From positions 372,001-436,000 of the forward strand of contig NZ_CADFDU010000002.1 in assembly GCF_902833045.1 (NCBI RefSeq): 64,000 nucleotides of DNA. The letters are read 5' to 3'. The notes beneath the pieces are model-generated. The model did no database searches and was not told where the DNA came from. It was given only the letters and a program-made list of their open reading frames with translations. The position numbers and the translations under genes were made by a program. Shown piece after piece: positions 16,966 through 25,907 of the stretch; position 1 is the first letter of the stretch; each line of letters starts with the position of its first letter. The stretch comes from Burkholderia sp. BCC0322. GTDB taxonomy: Bacteria > Pseudomonadota > Gammaproteobacteria > Burkholderiales > Burkholderiaceae.

Positions 16966-18177
16966 ATGTCCATCGATTACTCGCCGATTCCCTGTCCCGT
17001 CGTCGTGCCGCTTGACGCGATCCTGCCCGAAGAACCGCTGCTGATGATGGGGGCCGGCCCGGTTCCGATCCCGGCCGCCGTCGCGAAGGCGAACACGATC
17101 GTGATCAACCACCTCGGCGCGACGATGGCGAAGATCATCGAGCAGGTGAAGGAGATGGCGCGCTATGTGTTCCAGACCCGCACGAAGTGGGTGCTCGGCG
17201 TCGCGGGCCCCGGTTCGGCCGCGATGGAAATGGCGATCTCGAACCTCGCGTGGCGCGGTACGCGCGTGCTGTCGATCCGCAACGGCTTCTTCAGCGCGCG
17301 GATGGCCGAGATGGCCACGCGTGTCGGCGCCGACGTCGCGACGCTCGAAGTGGCCGACCGTGCGGTCGCGAGCCTCGACGAGATCGCGGACGCAATCGCG
17401 CGCGAGCGGCCCGAGATCGTCACGATCGTGCAGGGCGAGACGTCGAACACCGTGTGGAACCGCGACCTGCGGGACATCGCGGCGCTCGCGAAGGCGGCCG
17501 GCGCGCTGGTCGTGGTCGACGCGGTGTGCACGCTGTCGACGATGCCGCTCGAGATGGACGCGTGGGGCATCGACGCGGTGATCACCGGCGGCCAGAAGGG
17601 GCTGTCGTCGATTCCGGGCGTGTCGCTGATCGCGTTTTCCGACGCCGCGTGGGATCGCATGAAGCGGCGCCCGGAGCCGAATGCGCACTGGTGCCTCGAT
17701 ATGGCGCTCGCCGAGAACTTCTGGCACAACGCGGGCTATCACTACACGGCGCCCGTGTCGGGCGTGCTCGCGCTGCACGAGGCGCTGCGGCTCGTCTGCG
17801 CGGAGACGCTCGAAAGCCGCTTCGCGCGCCACCTGCGCTGCTCGCTCGCGCTGCAGGCGGGCGTCGAGTCGATGGGGCTCAAGCTCTATGCACCGAAGGA
17901 CTGCCGCCTGAATTCGGTGGTCGGGATCGAGACGCCGGAAGGACTCACGCCGGGGATGGTCTGCGGCCATATCTCGAAGCACTACCAGGTCGAGATTTCG
18001 GGCTCGTTCGGCTTGCCGATCGTACGGATCGGGCAAATGGGCGAGCAGTGCCGCGAACACAACCTGTTCCGCACGCTGCACGCGTTCGGCCGCACGATGG
18101 TCGACCTGAAGGTGCCGGTCGACCTGCCGGCCGGTGTCGCGGCGCTCGAGCAGGAACTGTCGGGGCGCGGCGCGTAA
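16966..18177 (+). CDS. class V aminotransferase (alanine-glyoxylate aminotransferase-like)
   Basis: A 403-residue PLP enzyme of the small-domain class V group that includes alanine-glyoxylate, serine-glyoxylate, ureidoglycine-glyoxylate and pyridoxamine-pyruvate aminotransferases. MMGAGPVPIPAAVAKANT is the characteristic N-terminal substrate loop. GPGSAAMEMAISNL binds the cofactor phosphate, Asp185 in VVDAVCTLSTMP contacts the PLP ring nitrogen, and Lys211 in ITGGQKGLSSIPG forms the Schiff base. ATG at 16966 starts the folded domain; a much longer upstream frame is open but has unlike composition. Xanthine dehydrogenase genes nearby make a ureidoglycine-type role possible, but this is speculation. 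Confidence 0.82.
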   Translation: MSIDYSPIPCPVVVPLDAILPEEPLLMMGAGPVPIPAAVAKANTIVINHLGATMAKIIEQVKEMARYVFQTRTKWVLGVAGPGSAAMEMAISNLAWRGTRVLSIRNGFFSARMAEMATRVGADVATLEVADRAVASLDEIADAIARERPEIVTIVQGETSNTVWNRDLRDIAALAKAAGALVVVDAVCTLSTMPLEMDAWGIDAVITGGQKGLSSIPGVSLIAFSDAAWDRMKRRPEPNAHWCLDMALAENFWHNAGYHYTAPVSGVLALHEALRLVCAETLESRFARHLRCSLALQAGVESMGLKLYAPKDCRLNSVVGIETPEGLTPGMVCGHISKHYQVEISGSFGLPIVRIGQMGEQCREHNLFRTLHAFGRTMVDLKVPVDLPAGVAALEQELSGRGA

Positions 18178-18204
18178 GCAGGAAGACGAGGAAAGGGGCC
18201 GCGC

Positions 18205-19140
18205 TCAGCGGCCCTGCATCGCGCGCCGGTACGTGTTCGGCGTCGTGCCGTGTGCGTCGCGAAAGCGATGGCTGAAATGGCCGGCGTTCGCATAGCCGCA
18301 GTCGGCCGCGATCTGCGCGAGCGGCAGCGCCGTCGTGCGCAGCAGCTCGCGCGCCCGCGCCAGCCGTTGCTCGGCCACCCATGCATGCGGCGCGCGGCCG
18401 AACGACAGCCGGAACATCCGCGAGAAGTGGTACTCGGACAGCGCGGCGACGTCGGCGAGTTCGCCGAGCGTCAGCGGCTGCGTCAGGTACGTGTCGATGT
18501 AGTCGCGCACGCGGCGGCGCACGGCCGGCGCGAGCCCGCCGCGGAACGTCGTGTCGGTGCGGGCCGTGCTCTGCCCGCGCAGCAGCAGGCTCAGTACCTC
18601 GTGCGCGGTCTCGTTCACGCGCAGCCGCTCGTCGGCATCGTCCCAGCCATCCAGCGCGAGCGAGCGCAGCAGCGCGGCGACGCGCGCATCCTCGAAATAG
18701 GTGCGGTCGGCAAGCTTCAGCTCGCGCGGCTCGCGGTCGAGTTCGCGGATCGCGCGCTGCGTGAAGTGCTCGGGCAGGAAATACAGGTGGATGAAGTGCA
18801 TCTCGCCGCGCACCCACCAGCGCGATTCGTGGTCGCCCGGCAGCGCGCACAGCAGGCTCGGCGCGCCGTAGCGCGGCACGCGCTGGCGTTCCGTCCGGTA
18901 GCCGCCGTCGAGGTAGCACGACAGCGTGTGGTGGCCGGGCTGCTCGTAGACCGTCTCGCTTTCGTCGGTGATCCGGGTCCATTCGGCGATCGCCAGATGG
19001 TCGCCGAGCCATGCGAAGCGCTCGAGCGTCGCGTTCGCGTCGGCGAGCGTGCGGCAGACCGACTGCAGGCCGAACGGCAGATCGCCGCCAGCCAGCGCGG
19101 CGGGGTGGTCGACGGGGGGCGCGGAGAGGGAGAAGCTCAT
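18205..19140 (-). CDS. AraC family transcriptional regulator
   Basis: A 311-residue regulator with an N-terminal cupin-like sensing region (about 1-200) and a C-terminal pair of helix-turn-helix motifs. The first runs LTLGELADVAALSEYHFSRM FRL. The second is IAADCGYANAGHFSHRFRD, ending with HGTTPNTYRR, the usual AraC/XylS finish. ATG at 19140 is chosen over an earlier start that would add 20 arginine-rich residues. It diverges from an EamA exporter gene 137 bp away, the classic arrangement for a regulator of an exporter. It converges with the aminotransferase gene, 27 bp apart. Confidence 0.88.
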   Translation of the reverse strand: MSFSLSAPPVDHPAALAGGDLPFGLQSVCRTLADANATLERFAWLGDHLAIAEWTRITDESETVYEQPGHHTLSCYLDGGYRTERQRVPRYGAPSLLCALPGDHESRWWVRGEMHFIHLYFLPEHFTQRAIRELDREPRELKLADRTYFEDARVAALLRSLALDGWDDADERLRVNETAHEVLSLLLRGQSTARTDTTFRGGLAPAVRRRVRDYIDTYLTQPLTLGELADVAALSEYHFSRMFRLSFGRAPHAWVAEQRLARARELLRTTALPLAQIAADCGYANAGHFSHRFRDAHGTTPNTYRRAMQGR

Positions 19141-19277
19141 GATGGGCCGAGTATAAGCGGGCGCGCGGCGCCGCGTGCGGCGGCCCGAAAAAGACCGCAA
19201 TTCCGGACAATCGGCGCGCGCCGGGCGGCGGCATAGTCGGGATCCCGTTTCACCCGTTCTTTCGGATCGTTGCCGCC

Positions 19278-20168
19278 ATGAACCTGTCGCTTTATTTCGT
19301 CACCGTGCTGATCTGGGGCACCACCTGGATCGCGATCAAGTGGCAGCTCGGCTCCGTGCCGCCGCCCGTGTCGATCGCATGGCGCTTCTGGCTCGCGGCC
19401 GCCGTGCTGTTCGCGCTGCTGCGCGTGATGCGCCGGCCGGTGCGCCCGCCGCGCGAAGCGTGGCGCTTTCTCCTGGCGCAGGGCTTCGCGCTGTTCTGCC
19501 TGAATTTCCTGTGCTTCTACTACTCGGAGCAGGTCGTGCCGAGCGGCCTCGTCGCGGTGATCTTCTCGACCGCGCCGCTGTTGAACTCGATCAACGGCCG
19601 GCTGTTCATGGGCCGTCCGCTGCGGCCGTCGGCGATCGCCGGTGCGCTGCTCGGGCTTGCCGGCATCGCGTGCCTGTTCTGGCAGCAGATGGCGGGCCAC
19701 CTCGACGACCACGCGACCTGGACCGGGCTCGCGATCGCGTTCGCGGGCACGATGTGCTTTTCGGCCGGCAACCTGCTGTCGAGCCGGATGCAGTCGATGG
19801 GGCTGCACCCGCTCGTCACCAACGGCTGGGCGATGCTGATCGGCGCGACGATCCTGACCGTCGGCAGCGCCGCGGCCGGATTGCCGTTCACGCTCGACAC
19901 GAGCCCGCGCTATCTCGGCGCGCTCGTCTACCTGGCCGTGCCGGGCTCGGTGATCGGTTTTACCGCGTATCTGACCCTCGTCGGTCGGATCGGGCCGGAG
20001 CGCGCCGCGTACTGCACGGTGCTGTTCCCGATCGTCGCGCTGGCCGTGTCGACGGTGTTCGAGGGCTACCAGTGGTCGCCGCTCGCGGTGGTCGGGCTGT
20101 TGCTGGTGGTTGCCGGAAACCTGGTCGCGTTCGACCTGACGCGGCGGTTGTTTCTGCGGGCCGCGTGA
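19278..20168 (+). CDS. EamA/DMT family exporter
   Basis: A 296-residue inner-membrane protein with ten predicted transmembrane helices in two EamA repeats. The start LSLYFVTVLIWGTTWIAIKW is the signature first helix of RhaT/YdcZ-type drug/metabolite exporters. PSGLVAVIFSTAPLLNSING marks the end of helix 3 and helix 4. The second repeat starts near residue 155 (WTGLAIAFAGTMCFSAGNLL). Relatives export amino acids or toxic metabolites; the substrate is unknown. It is divergently transcribed from the AraC regulator, which probably controls it, and ends just before a hairpin terminator. Confidence 0.85.
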   Translation: MNLSLYFVTVLIWGTTWIAIKWQLGSVPPPVSIAWRFWLAAAVLFALLRVMRRPVRPPREAWRFLLAQGFALFCLNFLCFYYSEQVVPSGLVAVIFSTAPLLNSINGRLFMGRPLRPSAIAGALLGLAGIACLFWQQMAGHLDDHATWTGLAIAFAGTMCFSAGNLLSSRMQSMGLHPLVTNGWAMLIGATILTVGSAAAGLPFTLDTSPRYLGALVYLAVPGSVIGFTAYLTLVGRIGPERAAYCTVLFPIVALAVSTVFEGYQWSPLAVVGLLLVVAGNLVAFDLTRRLFLRAA

Positions 20169-20203
20169 CCGGCCGGCCCGCCGCGCCGGCCTTGCCCGGA
20201 TAC

Positions 20204-20234
20204 AAAAACGCCCGCGCGATGCGGGCGTTTTCTT
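20204..20234. terminator. bidirectional intrinsic terminator
   Basis: The stem AACGCCCGC/GCGGGCGTT (20208-20216 with 20221-20229) has AAAAA before and TTTTCTTTT after. It separates the rightward EamA exporter gene from the leftward MFS gene and serves both. Confidence 0.8.
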
Positions 20235-20290
20235 TTGCGCGGCCGGCGGCGTGATGCCTGCGACCGGCTTGCTTGCAACGCACCGCGCGA

Positions 20291-21505
20291 TCAGGCCGCC
20301 GCGCCGCTCCCTGCGACCCGCGCCTGCCGCTGGTACAGCACCATCGACAGCGCGACGCCCGCGGCAGCCGCCACCGCCGCGAACAGGAACACCTGCGGAT
20401 AGCCGAACGCACCTGCGACATAGCCGGCGAGCGGGCCCGTGATGCCGAGCGACAGGTCGAGGAACACCGAGTACGCGGACAGCGCCGCGCCGCGGCTTGC
20501 GGGCGGCACGAGCGCGACGGCCTCGACGCCGAGCGCCGGGAAGATCAGCGCGAAGCCGAAGCCCGTCAGTGCGGCGCCGACGAGCGCGACGTGGGGCACG
20601 GGCGCGAGCCACAGCAGCACGAGGCCCGAGCATTCGAACGCGAACGACACGATCGCGACGCGGAAGCCGCCGTAGGTCTTGATCGTGTTCGCGAACAGCA
20701 GGCGTGCACCGATGAACAGCGTGCCGAACACGGTCAGCGACAGCGCGGCGTTCGGCCAGTGGCGCGCCGCGTAATACAGCGTGACGAAGGTTGCGATCGA
20801 GCCGAAGCCGGCCGAGCCGAGCGCGAGGCCGAGGCCGTGCGGCAGCACGCGCGTGAACACGCTCGCATACGACATCCGTTCGCCGTGCACGAGCGGCACG
20901 GAAGCGATCAGGCGCGCGAGGTAGAAGCCGGTTGCGGCGAGCGCGATCACGATCACGCCGATCAGCGCCGGATTCAGCGTATGCGCGATCGCGACGCCGA
21001 CCGGTGCGCCGAGCGCGAGCGCGCCGTAGGTCGCGATGCCGTTCCACGAGATCACCTTCGCGTTGTGCGTGACGCCGACCCGGCCGATGCCCCACAGGAT
21101 CGCGCCGGTGCCGCACAGGCTTTCGCCGACGCCGAGCACGAGCCGGCTCGCGACCAGCAGCACGAGGCTCGCGACCGGCCAGTGCGCGAGCAGCAGCGCG
21201 ACGAGCAGCAGCACGCCCGACACCCCGCAACCGACCAGCCCGCGCAGCACCGTCTGCTTCGGCCCGAGCGTATCGGCCAGGCGCCCGGCGAGCGGACGCG
21301 ACGCGAGCGTCGCGAAATACTGGACGCTGATCGCGCCGCCCGCGACGATCGCGGAAAAGCCGAGGTCGTCATGGACGAAGCCGGGCAGCACCGCGAGCGG
21401 CAGGCCGATGGTCAGGTAGCAGATGAACGTGAAGCAGACGACGGACACGATTTGCAGCGTGACCGCGAACCCGCTGCGCGGCGGTGTGGCGGAATCGGTG
21501 GACAT
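20291..21505 (-). CDS. MFS transporter (YhhS-like)
   Basis: A 404-residue, 12-helix MFS protein. The N-terminal half carries [20 protein letters not shown] and [20 protein letters not shown] (motif A), followed by [20 protein letters not shown]. This combination is typical of the YhhS/YfcJ group, inner-membrane exporters with poorly defined substrates (arabinose and herbicide-resistance roles are reported for relatives). ATG at 21505 gives a short polar N-terminus before helix 1. It diverges from xdhA across a 337-bp region, but a functional link is not evident. Confidence 0.8.
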   Translation of the reverse strand: MSTDSATPPRSGFAVTLQIVSVVCFTFICYLTIGLPLAVLPGFVHDDLGFSAIVAGGAISVQYFATLASRPLAGRLADTLGPKQTVLRGLVGCGVSGVLLLVALLLAHWPVASLVLLVASRLVLGVGESLCGTGAILWGIGRVGVTHNAKVISWNGIATYGALALGAPVGVAIAHTLNPALIGVIVIALAATGFYLARLIASVPLVHGERMSYASVFTRVLPHGLGLALGSAGFGSIATFVTLYYAARHWPNAALSLTVFGTLFIGARLLFANTIKTYGGFRVAIVSFAFECSGLVLLWLAPVPHVALVGAALTGFGFALIFPALGVEAVALVPPASRGAALSAYSVFLDLSLGITGPLAGYVAGAFGYPQVFLFAAVAAAAGVALSMVLYQRQARVAGSGAAA

Positions 21506-21842
21506 GGGGTCGGAACGGGTGAACGAAACGAACGGAAGACGGCGAAAAAGGGAATCGGGATTTTCCCATGGAACCGGTTTTCACGCAGGTACCGTTTAGT
21601 TAATCGCGCCCTGTTTTCGAAGCCGGCGGACGGTTGCGGCGGCGCAGGGAATGGGCGGGGAGCCCCGTGCGGAAAGGCCGCCGGGCGGCGCCGGCACTCA
21701 TATCGCGGCAGTTATATGGGCCCCATGCGTGATGGGCTATGGGTTGAGGAATTTGATGGTGATAGCGTGCAAACTGTCAGAAAAACGTCGGTCAAGCGCA
21801 CTGCGCACGCCGCCTTGCCCCCATTTGAAGAAACATCGAGAC
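21506..21842. promoter_or_regulatory. MFS/xdhA divergent intergenic region
   Basis: 337 bp between a leftward MFS gene and xdhA. It is GC-rich near 21640-21720 and more mixed elsewhere, and should hold the xdh promoter. No convincing operator, riboswitch or small gene was recognised in it. Confidence 0.4.
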
Positions 21843-23393
21843 ATGAGTGAGCCGATCCGCTTCTACCATCGTCACGCGATCCGCGAAGTCAGCGGCGCGG
21901 ACGTTACCCGCACCGTGCTGCAATACCTGCGCGAGGACGCGCATTGCACCGGCACCAAGGAAGGCTGCGCGGAAGGCGACTGCGGCGCGTGCACGGTCGT
22001 CGTCGGCGAGCTGACCGACGCCGGCGCGGTCGAGTTCAAGGCCGTCAACGCATGCATCCAGTTCCTGCCGACGCTGGACGGCAAGGCGCTGCTGACGGTC
22101 GAGGACCTGCGTCAGCCGGACGGCGCGCTGCATCCGGTGCAGCAGGCGATGGTCGATTGCCACGGTTCGCAATGCGGGTTCTGCACGCCCGGCTTCGTGA
22201 TGTCGATGTGGGCGCTGTACGAGAAGCACGGCCACGAAGGCTGCGGCAGCGCCGGCACGTGCGCGAAGGCGAAGGACGTGCCGACGCGTACCGAGATCGC
22301 CGATGCGCTGACCGGCAACCTGTGCCGCTGCACCGGCTATCGCCCGATCGTCGAAGCGGCCGTGCAGATGTTCGACGCACCGCCGCCGTCGGCGCCGGTC
22401 GACACGGCGGCACTGGCCCGCATGCTCGCGTCGCTCAAGCGCGACGACACGTTCGACTACGCGACAAACAACGGCGCGCGCTTCGCGGCGCCGCGCACGC
22501 TCGACGCGCTGGCCGCGCTCAAGGTCGAGCGGCCCGACGCGCGCATTCTCGCGGGCAGCACCGACATCGGCCTGTGGGTCACCAAGCAGATGCGCCGGCT
22601 CGACGACCTGATCTACGTCGGCCAGATCGCCGAACTGCAGCGCGTCGCGGAGCGCGGCGACTGGATCGAGATCGGCGCGGGGGTGACGGTCGAGAACGCG
22701 TATGCGGCGCTGGCCGGCCAGTATCCGGAACTCACCGAGATGTGGAAGCGCTTCGCGTCGCTGCCGATCCGCAACGCGGGCACGATCGGCGGCAACGTCG
22801 CGAACGGCTCGCCGATCGGCGATTCGATGCCGGGCCTGATCGCGCTCGGCGCGCGCGTGGTGCTGCGCGGCGGCGACACGGTGCGCGAGCTGCCGCTCGA
22901 GGCGCTGTACACGGGCTACCAGCAGACGGACATGGCGCCGCACGAATTCGTCGTCGGGCTGAAGGTGCCGACCCGCACCGGCGCGCGCGAGAAGCTGCAG
23001 TTCCGCACGTACAAGCTGTCGAAGCGGTTCGACTCCGACATCTCGGCCGTGTGCGCGGCGTTCGCTTTCATTGCGGACGGCGACACGATCCGCGAGCCGC
23101 GCATCGCGTTCGGCGGGATGGCCGCGACGCCGAAGCGTGCAGCGCACACGGAAGCCGTGCTCGACGGCGCGCAGTGGCATGAAGCCACCGCGCAGGCCGC
23201 GATGCAGGCGCTCGAGCGCGACTACCAGCCGCTCACCGACATGCGCGCGACGAGCACGTACCGCCTCGATACCGCGAAGAACCTGATTTACCGATTCTGG
23301 CTGGAGACGCGCCCGCACGACCCGCTGCCGCCGCAAGCCCTGAATGTGCGTGAAGTGGCCGCCGAACCCGGCACCGACGCGGCGCGCGTCTGA
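21843..23393 (+). CDS. xdhA: xanthine dehydrogenase small subunit (Fe-S/FAD)
   Basis: A 516-residue subunit that passes electrons from the molybdenum centre to NAD+ during hypoxanthine and xanthine oxidation. The plant-type [2Fe-2S] domain has Cys42, 47, 50 and 71 (GTKEGCAEGDCGACTVVVG). The second cluster uses Cys111, 114, 161 and 163 (GSQCGFCTPGFVMSMWAL and TGNLCRCTGYRPI). The FAD domain follows, with AGSTDIGLWVTKQ and RNAGTIGGNVANGSPIGDSM. ATG at 21843 fits the known N-terminus; the open frame upstream is unrelated. It is 18 bp from xdhB. The fused FeS-FAD layout is the usual bacterial XdhA. Confidence 0.95.
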   Translation: MSEPIRFYHRHAIREVSGADVTRTVLQYLREDAHCTGTKEGCAEGDCGACTVVVGELTDAGAVEFKAVNACIQFLPTLDGKALLTVEDLRQPDGALHPVQQAMVDCHGSQCGFCTPGFVMSMWALYEKHGHEGCGSAGTCAKAKDVPTRTEIADALTGNLCRCTGYRPIVEAAVQMFDAPPPSAPVDTAALARMLASLKRDDTFDYATNNGARFAAPRTLDALAALKVERPDARILAGSTDIGLWVTKQMRRLDDLIYVGQIAELQRVAERGDWIEIGAGVTVENAYAALAGQYPELTEMWKRFASLPIRNAGTIGGNVANGSPIGDSMPGLIALGARVVLRGGDTVRELPLEALYTGYQQTDMAPHEFVVGLKVPTRTGAREKLQFRTYKLSKRFDSDISAVCAAFAFIADGDTIREPRIAFGGMAATPKRAAHTEAVLDGAQWHEATAQAAMQALERDYQPLTDMRATSTYRLDTAKNLIYRFWLETRPHDPLPPQALNVREVAAEPGTDAARV

Positions 23394-23411
23394 AGACGGA
23401 GAACACCGAAC

Positions 23412-25775
23412 ATGAACCAGCAAGCAGAACCGTTCCTGAGCACCCTCGACCCGCAAGCCGAAGCCGCGCAGGTCCACGTCTCGCGCGCACACGAATCCGC
23501 GCATCTGCACGTGAGCGGACGCGCCACCTACACGGACGACATCCCGATCGTCGCGGGCACGCTGCACGCGGCGCTCGGCCTGTCGGCGAAGCCGCACGCG
23601 AAGATCGTGTCGATGAACTTCGACGCGGTGCGCGCGACGCCGGGCGTGGTCGCCGTGTTCACGGCCGACGACATCCCGGGCGTCAACGATTGCGGCCCGA
23701 TCATCCACGACGACCCGGTGCTCGCCAAGGGCATCGTGCAGTTCGTCGGCCAGCCGATGTTCATCGTCGTCGCGACGTCGCATGAAACCGCGCGGCTCGC
23801 CGCGCGCCGCGCACAGGTCGACTACGAGGAGCTGCCGGCGATCCTCACCGCGCAGGAAGCGCGCGCGGCCGAAACCTACGTGATCCCGCCGCTGAAGCTC
23901 GCCCGCGGCGACGCGGCCGCGCGGCTCGCCGTCGCGCCGCACCGCGAGACGGGCGAAATGCTGCTCGGCGGCCAGGAGCAGTTCTATCTCGAAGGGCAGA
24001 TCGCGTACGCGGTGCCCAAGGACGACGACGGGATGCACGTGTACTGCTCGACGCAGCACCCGAGCGAGATGCAGCACCTCGTCGCGCACGTGCTCGGCGT
24101 CGCGTCGCACAACGTGCTCGTCGAATGCCGCCGGATGGGCGGCGGGTTCGGCGGCAAGGAATCGCAGTCGGGCCTGTTCGCCTGCTGCGCGGCGCTCGCG
24201 GCGTGGAAGCTGCTGTGCCCGGTGAAGCTGCGCCCGGACCGCGACGACGACATGATGATCACCGGCAAGCGGCACGACTTCCATTACCGCTTCGACGTCG
24301 GCTACGACGACGACGGCCGCATCGACGGCGTGGCGCTCGACATGACGTCGCGCTGCGGTTTCTCGGCCGACCTGTCGGGCCCGGTGATGACGCGCGCGGT
24401 ATGCCACTTCGACAACGCGTACTGGCTGGGCGACGTCGATATCGCCGGCTATTGCGGCAAGACCAACACGCAGTCGAACACCGCGTTCCGCGGCTTCGGC
24501 GGCCCGCAGGGCGCGTTCGCGATCGAGTACATCCTCGACGACATCGCGCGTTCGCTCGGTCGCGATCCGCTCGACGTCCGTTATGCGAACCTGTACGGCA
24601 AGACCGAACGCAACGTCACGCCGTACGGGCAGACGATCGAGGACAACGTGCTGCAGGAGCTGCTCGGCGAACTCGAAGCGACGAGCGATTACCGCGCGCG
24701 GCGTGCGGGCGTGCGCGCATTCAACGCACGCAACACGGTGCTGAAGAAGGGCATCGCGATCACGCCGGTGAAGTTCGGCATTGCGTTCAACGTCACGCAC
24801 TTCAACCAGGCCGGCGCGCTGGTGCATATCTACACCGACGGCTCGGTGCTCGTGAACCACGGCGGCACGGAGATGGGGCAGGGGCTCAACACGAAGGTCG
24901 CGCAGGTCGTCGCGCACGAGCTCGGCATCCGCTTCGGCCGGATCCGCGTGACGGCGACCGACACCAGCAAGGTCGCGAACACGTCCGCGACGGCCGCGTC
25001 GACGGGCTCGGACCTGAACGGCAAGGCCGCACAGGATGCGGCGCGGCAGTTGCGCGAGCGGCTCGCGGTGTTCGCGGCGAAGCAGTTCGGCGACGGCACG
25101 GTCGATGCGGCCGACGTGAAGTTCGGCAACGACGTCGTGTGGGTCGGTGGCAACGGTATCCCGTTCGGCGAAGTGATCGCGAAGGCGTACCTCGCGCGCG
25201 TGCAGCTGTGGTCCGACGGCTTCTACGCGACGCCGAAGCTGTACTGGGATCAGTCGAAGCTGCAGGGCCGGCCGTTCTACTACTACTCGTACGGCGCGGC
25301 CGTGTCGGAAGTCGTGATCGATACGCTCACGGGCGAGATGCGCACGCTGCGCGTCGATGCGCTGCACGACGTGGGCGCGTCGCTGAACCCGGCGCTCGAC
25401 ATCGGCCAGGTCGAGGGCGCGTTCATCCAGGGGATGGGCTGGCTGACGACCGAGGAACTGTGGTGGAACAAGGGCGGCAAGCTGATGACGCATGCGCCGT
25501 CCACGTACAAGATCCCGACGGTGAACGACACGCCGCCCGAATTCAACGTGCAACTGTTCAAGAACCGCAACGTCGAGGACAGCATCCACCGTTCGAAGGC
25601 TGTCGGCGAGCCGCCGCTGCTGCTGCCGTTCTCGGTTTTCTTCGCGGTGCGCGACGCGATCGCGGCGGTCGGCGACTACACGGTGAACCCGCCGCTCGAC
25701 GCGCCGGCCACCGGCGAGTCGATCCTGCGCGCGATCAACGCGGTGCGAGCGGCACGCGCCGCGCAGGCTGTCTGA
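23412..25775 (+). CDS. xdhB: xanthine dehydrogenase molybdopterin-binding subunit
   Basis: A 787-residue large subunit carrying the molybdenum-pterin active site. The N-terminal a/b hammerhead domain includes HVSGRATYTDDIP. Cofactor-binding signatures follow: GGQEQFYLEGQIAYAVP, RRMGGGFGGKESQ, TNTQSNTAFRGFGGPQGAFA and HGGTEMGQGLNTKVAQV. GQVEGAFIQGMGWLTTEEL precedes the C-terminal region with the family's catalytic glutamate. AGGAG-like GGAGAA precedes the ATG. The length matches the family. It operates as an (AB)2 enzyme with XdhA. Confidence 0.96.
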   Translation: MNQQAEPFLSTLDPQAEAAQVHVSRAHESAHLHVSGRATYTDDIPIVAGTLHAALGLSAKPHAKIVSMNFDAVRATPGVVAVFTADDIPGVNDCGPIIHDDPVLAKGIVQFVGQPMFIVVATSHETARLAARRAQVDYEELPAILTAQEARAAETYVIPPLKLARGDAAARLAVAPHRETGEMLLGGQEQFYLEGQIAYAVPKDDDGMHVYCSTQHPSEMQHLVAHVLGVASHNVLVECRRMGGGFGGKESQSGLFACCAALAAWKLLCPVKLRPDRDDDMMITGKRHDFHYRFDVGYDDDGRIDGVALDMTSRCGFSADLSGPVMTRAVCHFDNAYWLGDVDIAGYCGKTNTQSNTAFRGFGGPQGAFAIEYILDDIARSLGRDPLDVRYANLYGKTERNVTPYGQTIEDNVLQELLGELEATSDYRARRAGVRAFNARNTVLKKGIAITPVKFGIAFNVTHFNQAGALVHIYTDGSVLVNHGGTEMGQGLNTKVAQVVAHELGIRFGRIRVTATDTSKVANTSATAASTGSDLNGKAAQDAARQLRERLAVFAAKQFGDGTVDAADVKFGNDVVWVGGNGIPFGEVIAKAYLARVQLWSDGFYATPKLYWDQSKLQGRPFYYYSYGAAVSEVVIDTLTGEMRTLRVDALHDVGASLNPALDIGQVEGAFIQGMGWLTTEELWWNKGGKLMTHAPSTYKIPTVNDTPPEFNVQLFKNRNVEDSIHRSKAVGEPPLLLPFSVFFAVRDAIAAVGDYTVNPPLDAPATGESILRAINAVRAARAAQAV

Positions 25776-25808
25776 GATGAAACGGCCCCCACGCTCGCTT
25801 CGTTCGCT

Positions 25809-25851
25809 GTCGACCGGAGTCGGCGCTTCAGCGCTTGCTCCGGCCCCATGC
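25809..25851. repeat. structured repeat element, diverged copy of the 1.6-kb family
   Basis: A 43-bp element with 37 of 43 bases identical to unit 1 at 1596-1638. Two of the differences are at stem positions 8 and 33 and compensate each other (C-G in one copy, G-C in the other). The outer stem CCGGAGT/GCTCCGG and the inner GCGC/GCGC stem are preserved. It lies between xdhB and xdhC. Confidence 0.7.
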
Positions 25852-25872
25852 ACGGCTCCCGCCGCGGGGGCG

Positions 25873-25907
25873 GTCAGCCTCCTTGGGGCGGCCCGGCGGA
25901 GGCTGAC
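25873..25907 (+). promoter_or_regulatory. hairpin covering the xdhC ribosome-binding site
   Basis: A perfect 10-bp inverted repeat, GTCAGCCTCC (25873-25882) with GGAGGCTGAC (25898-25907), around a 15-base loop. Its 3' arm contains the GGAGG that lies five bases before the xdhC ATG at 25908. If folded in the mRNA, it would hide that ribosome-binding site. Confidence 0.6.
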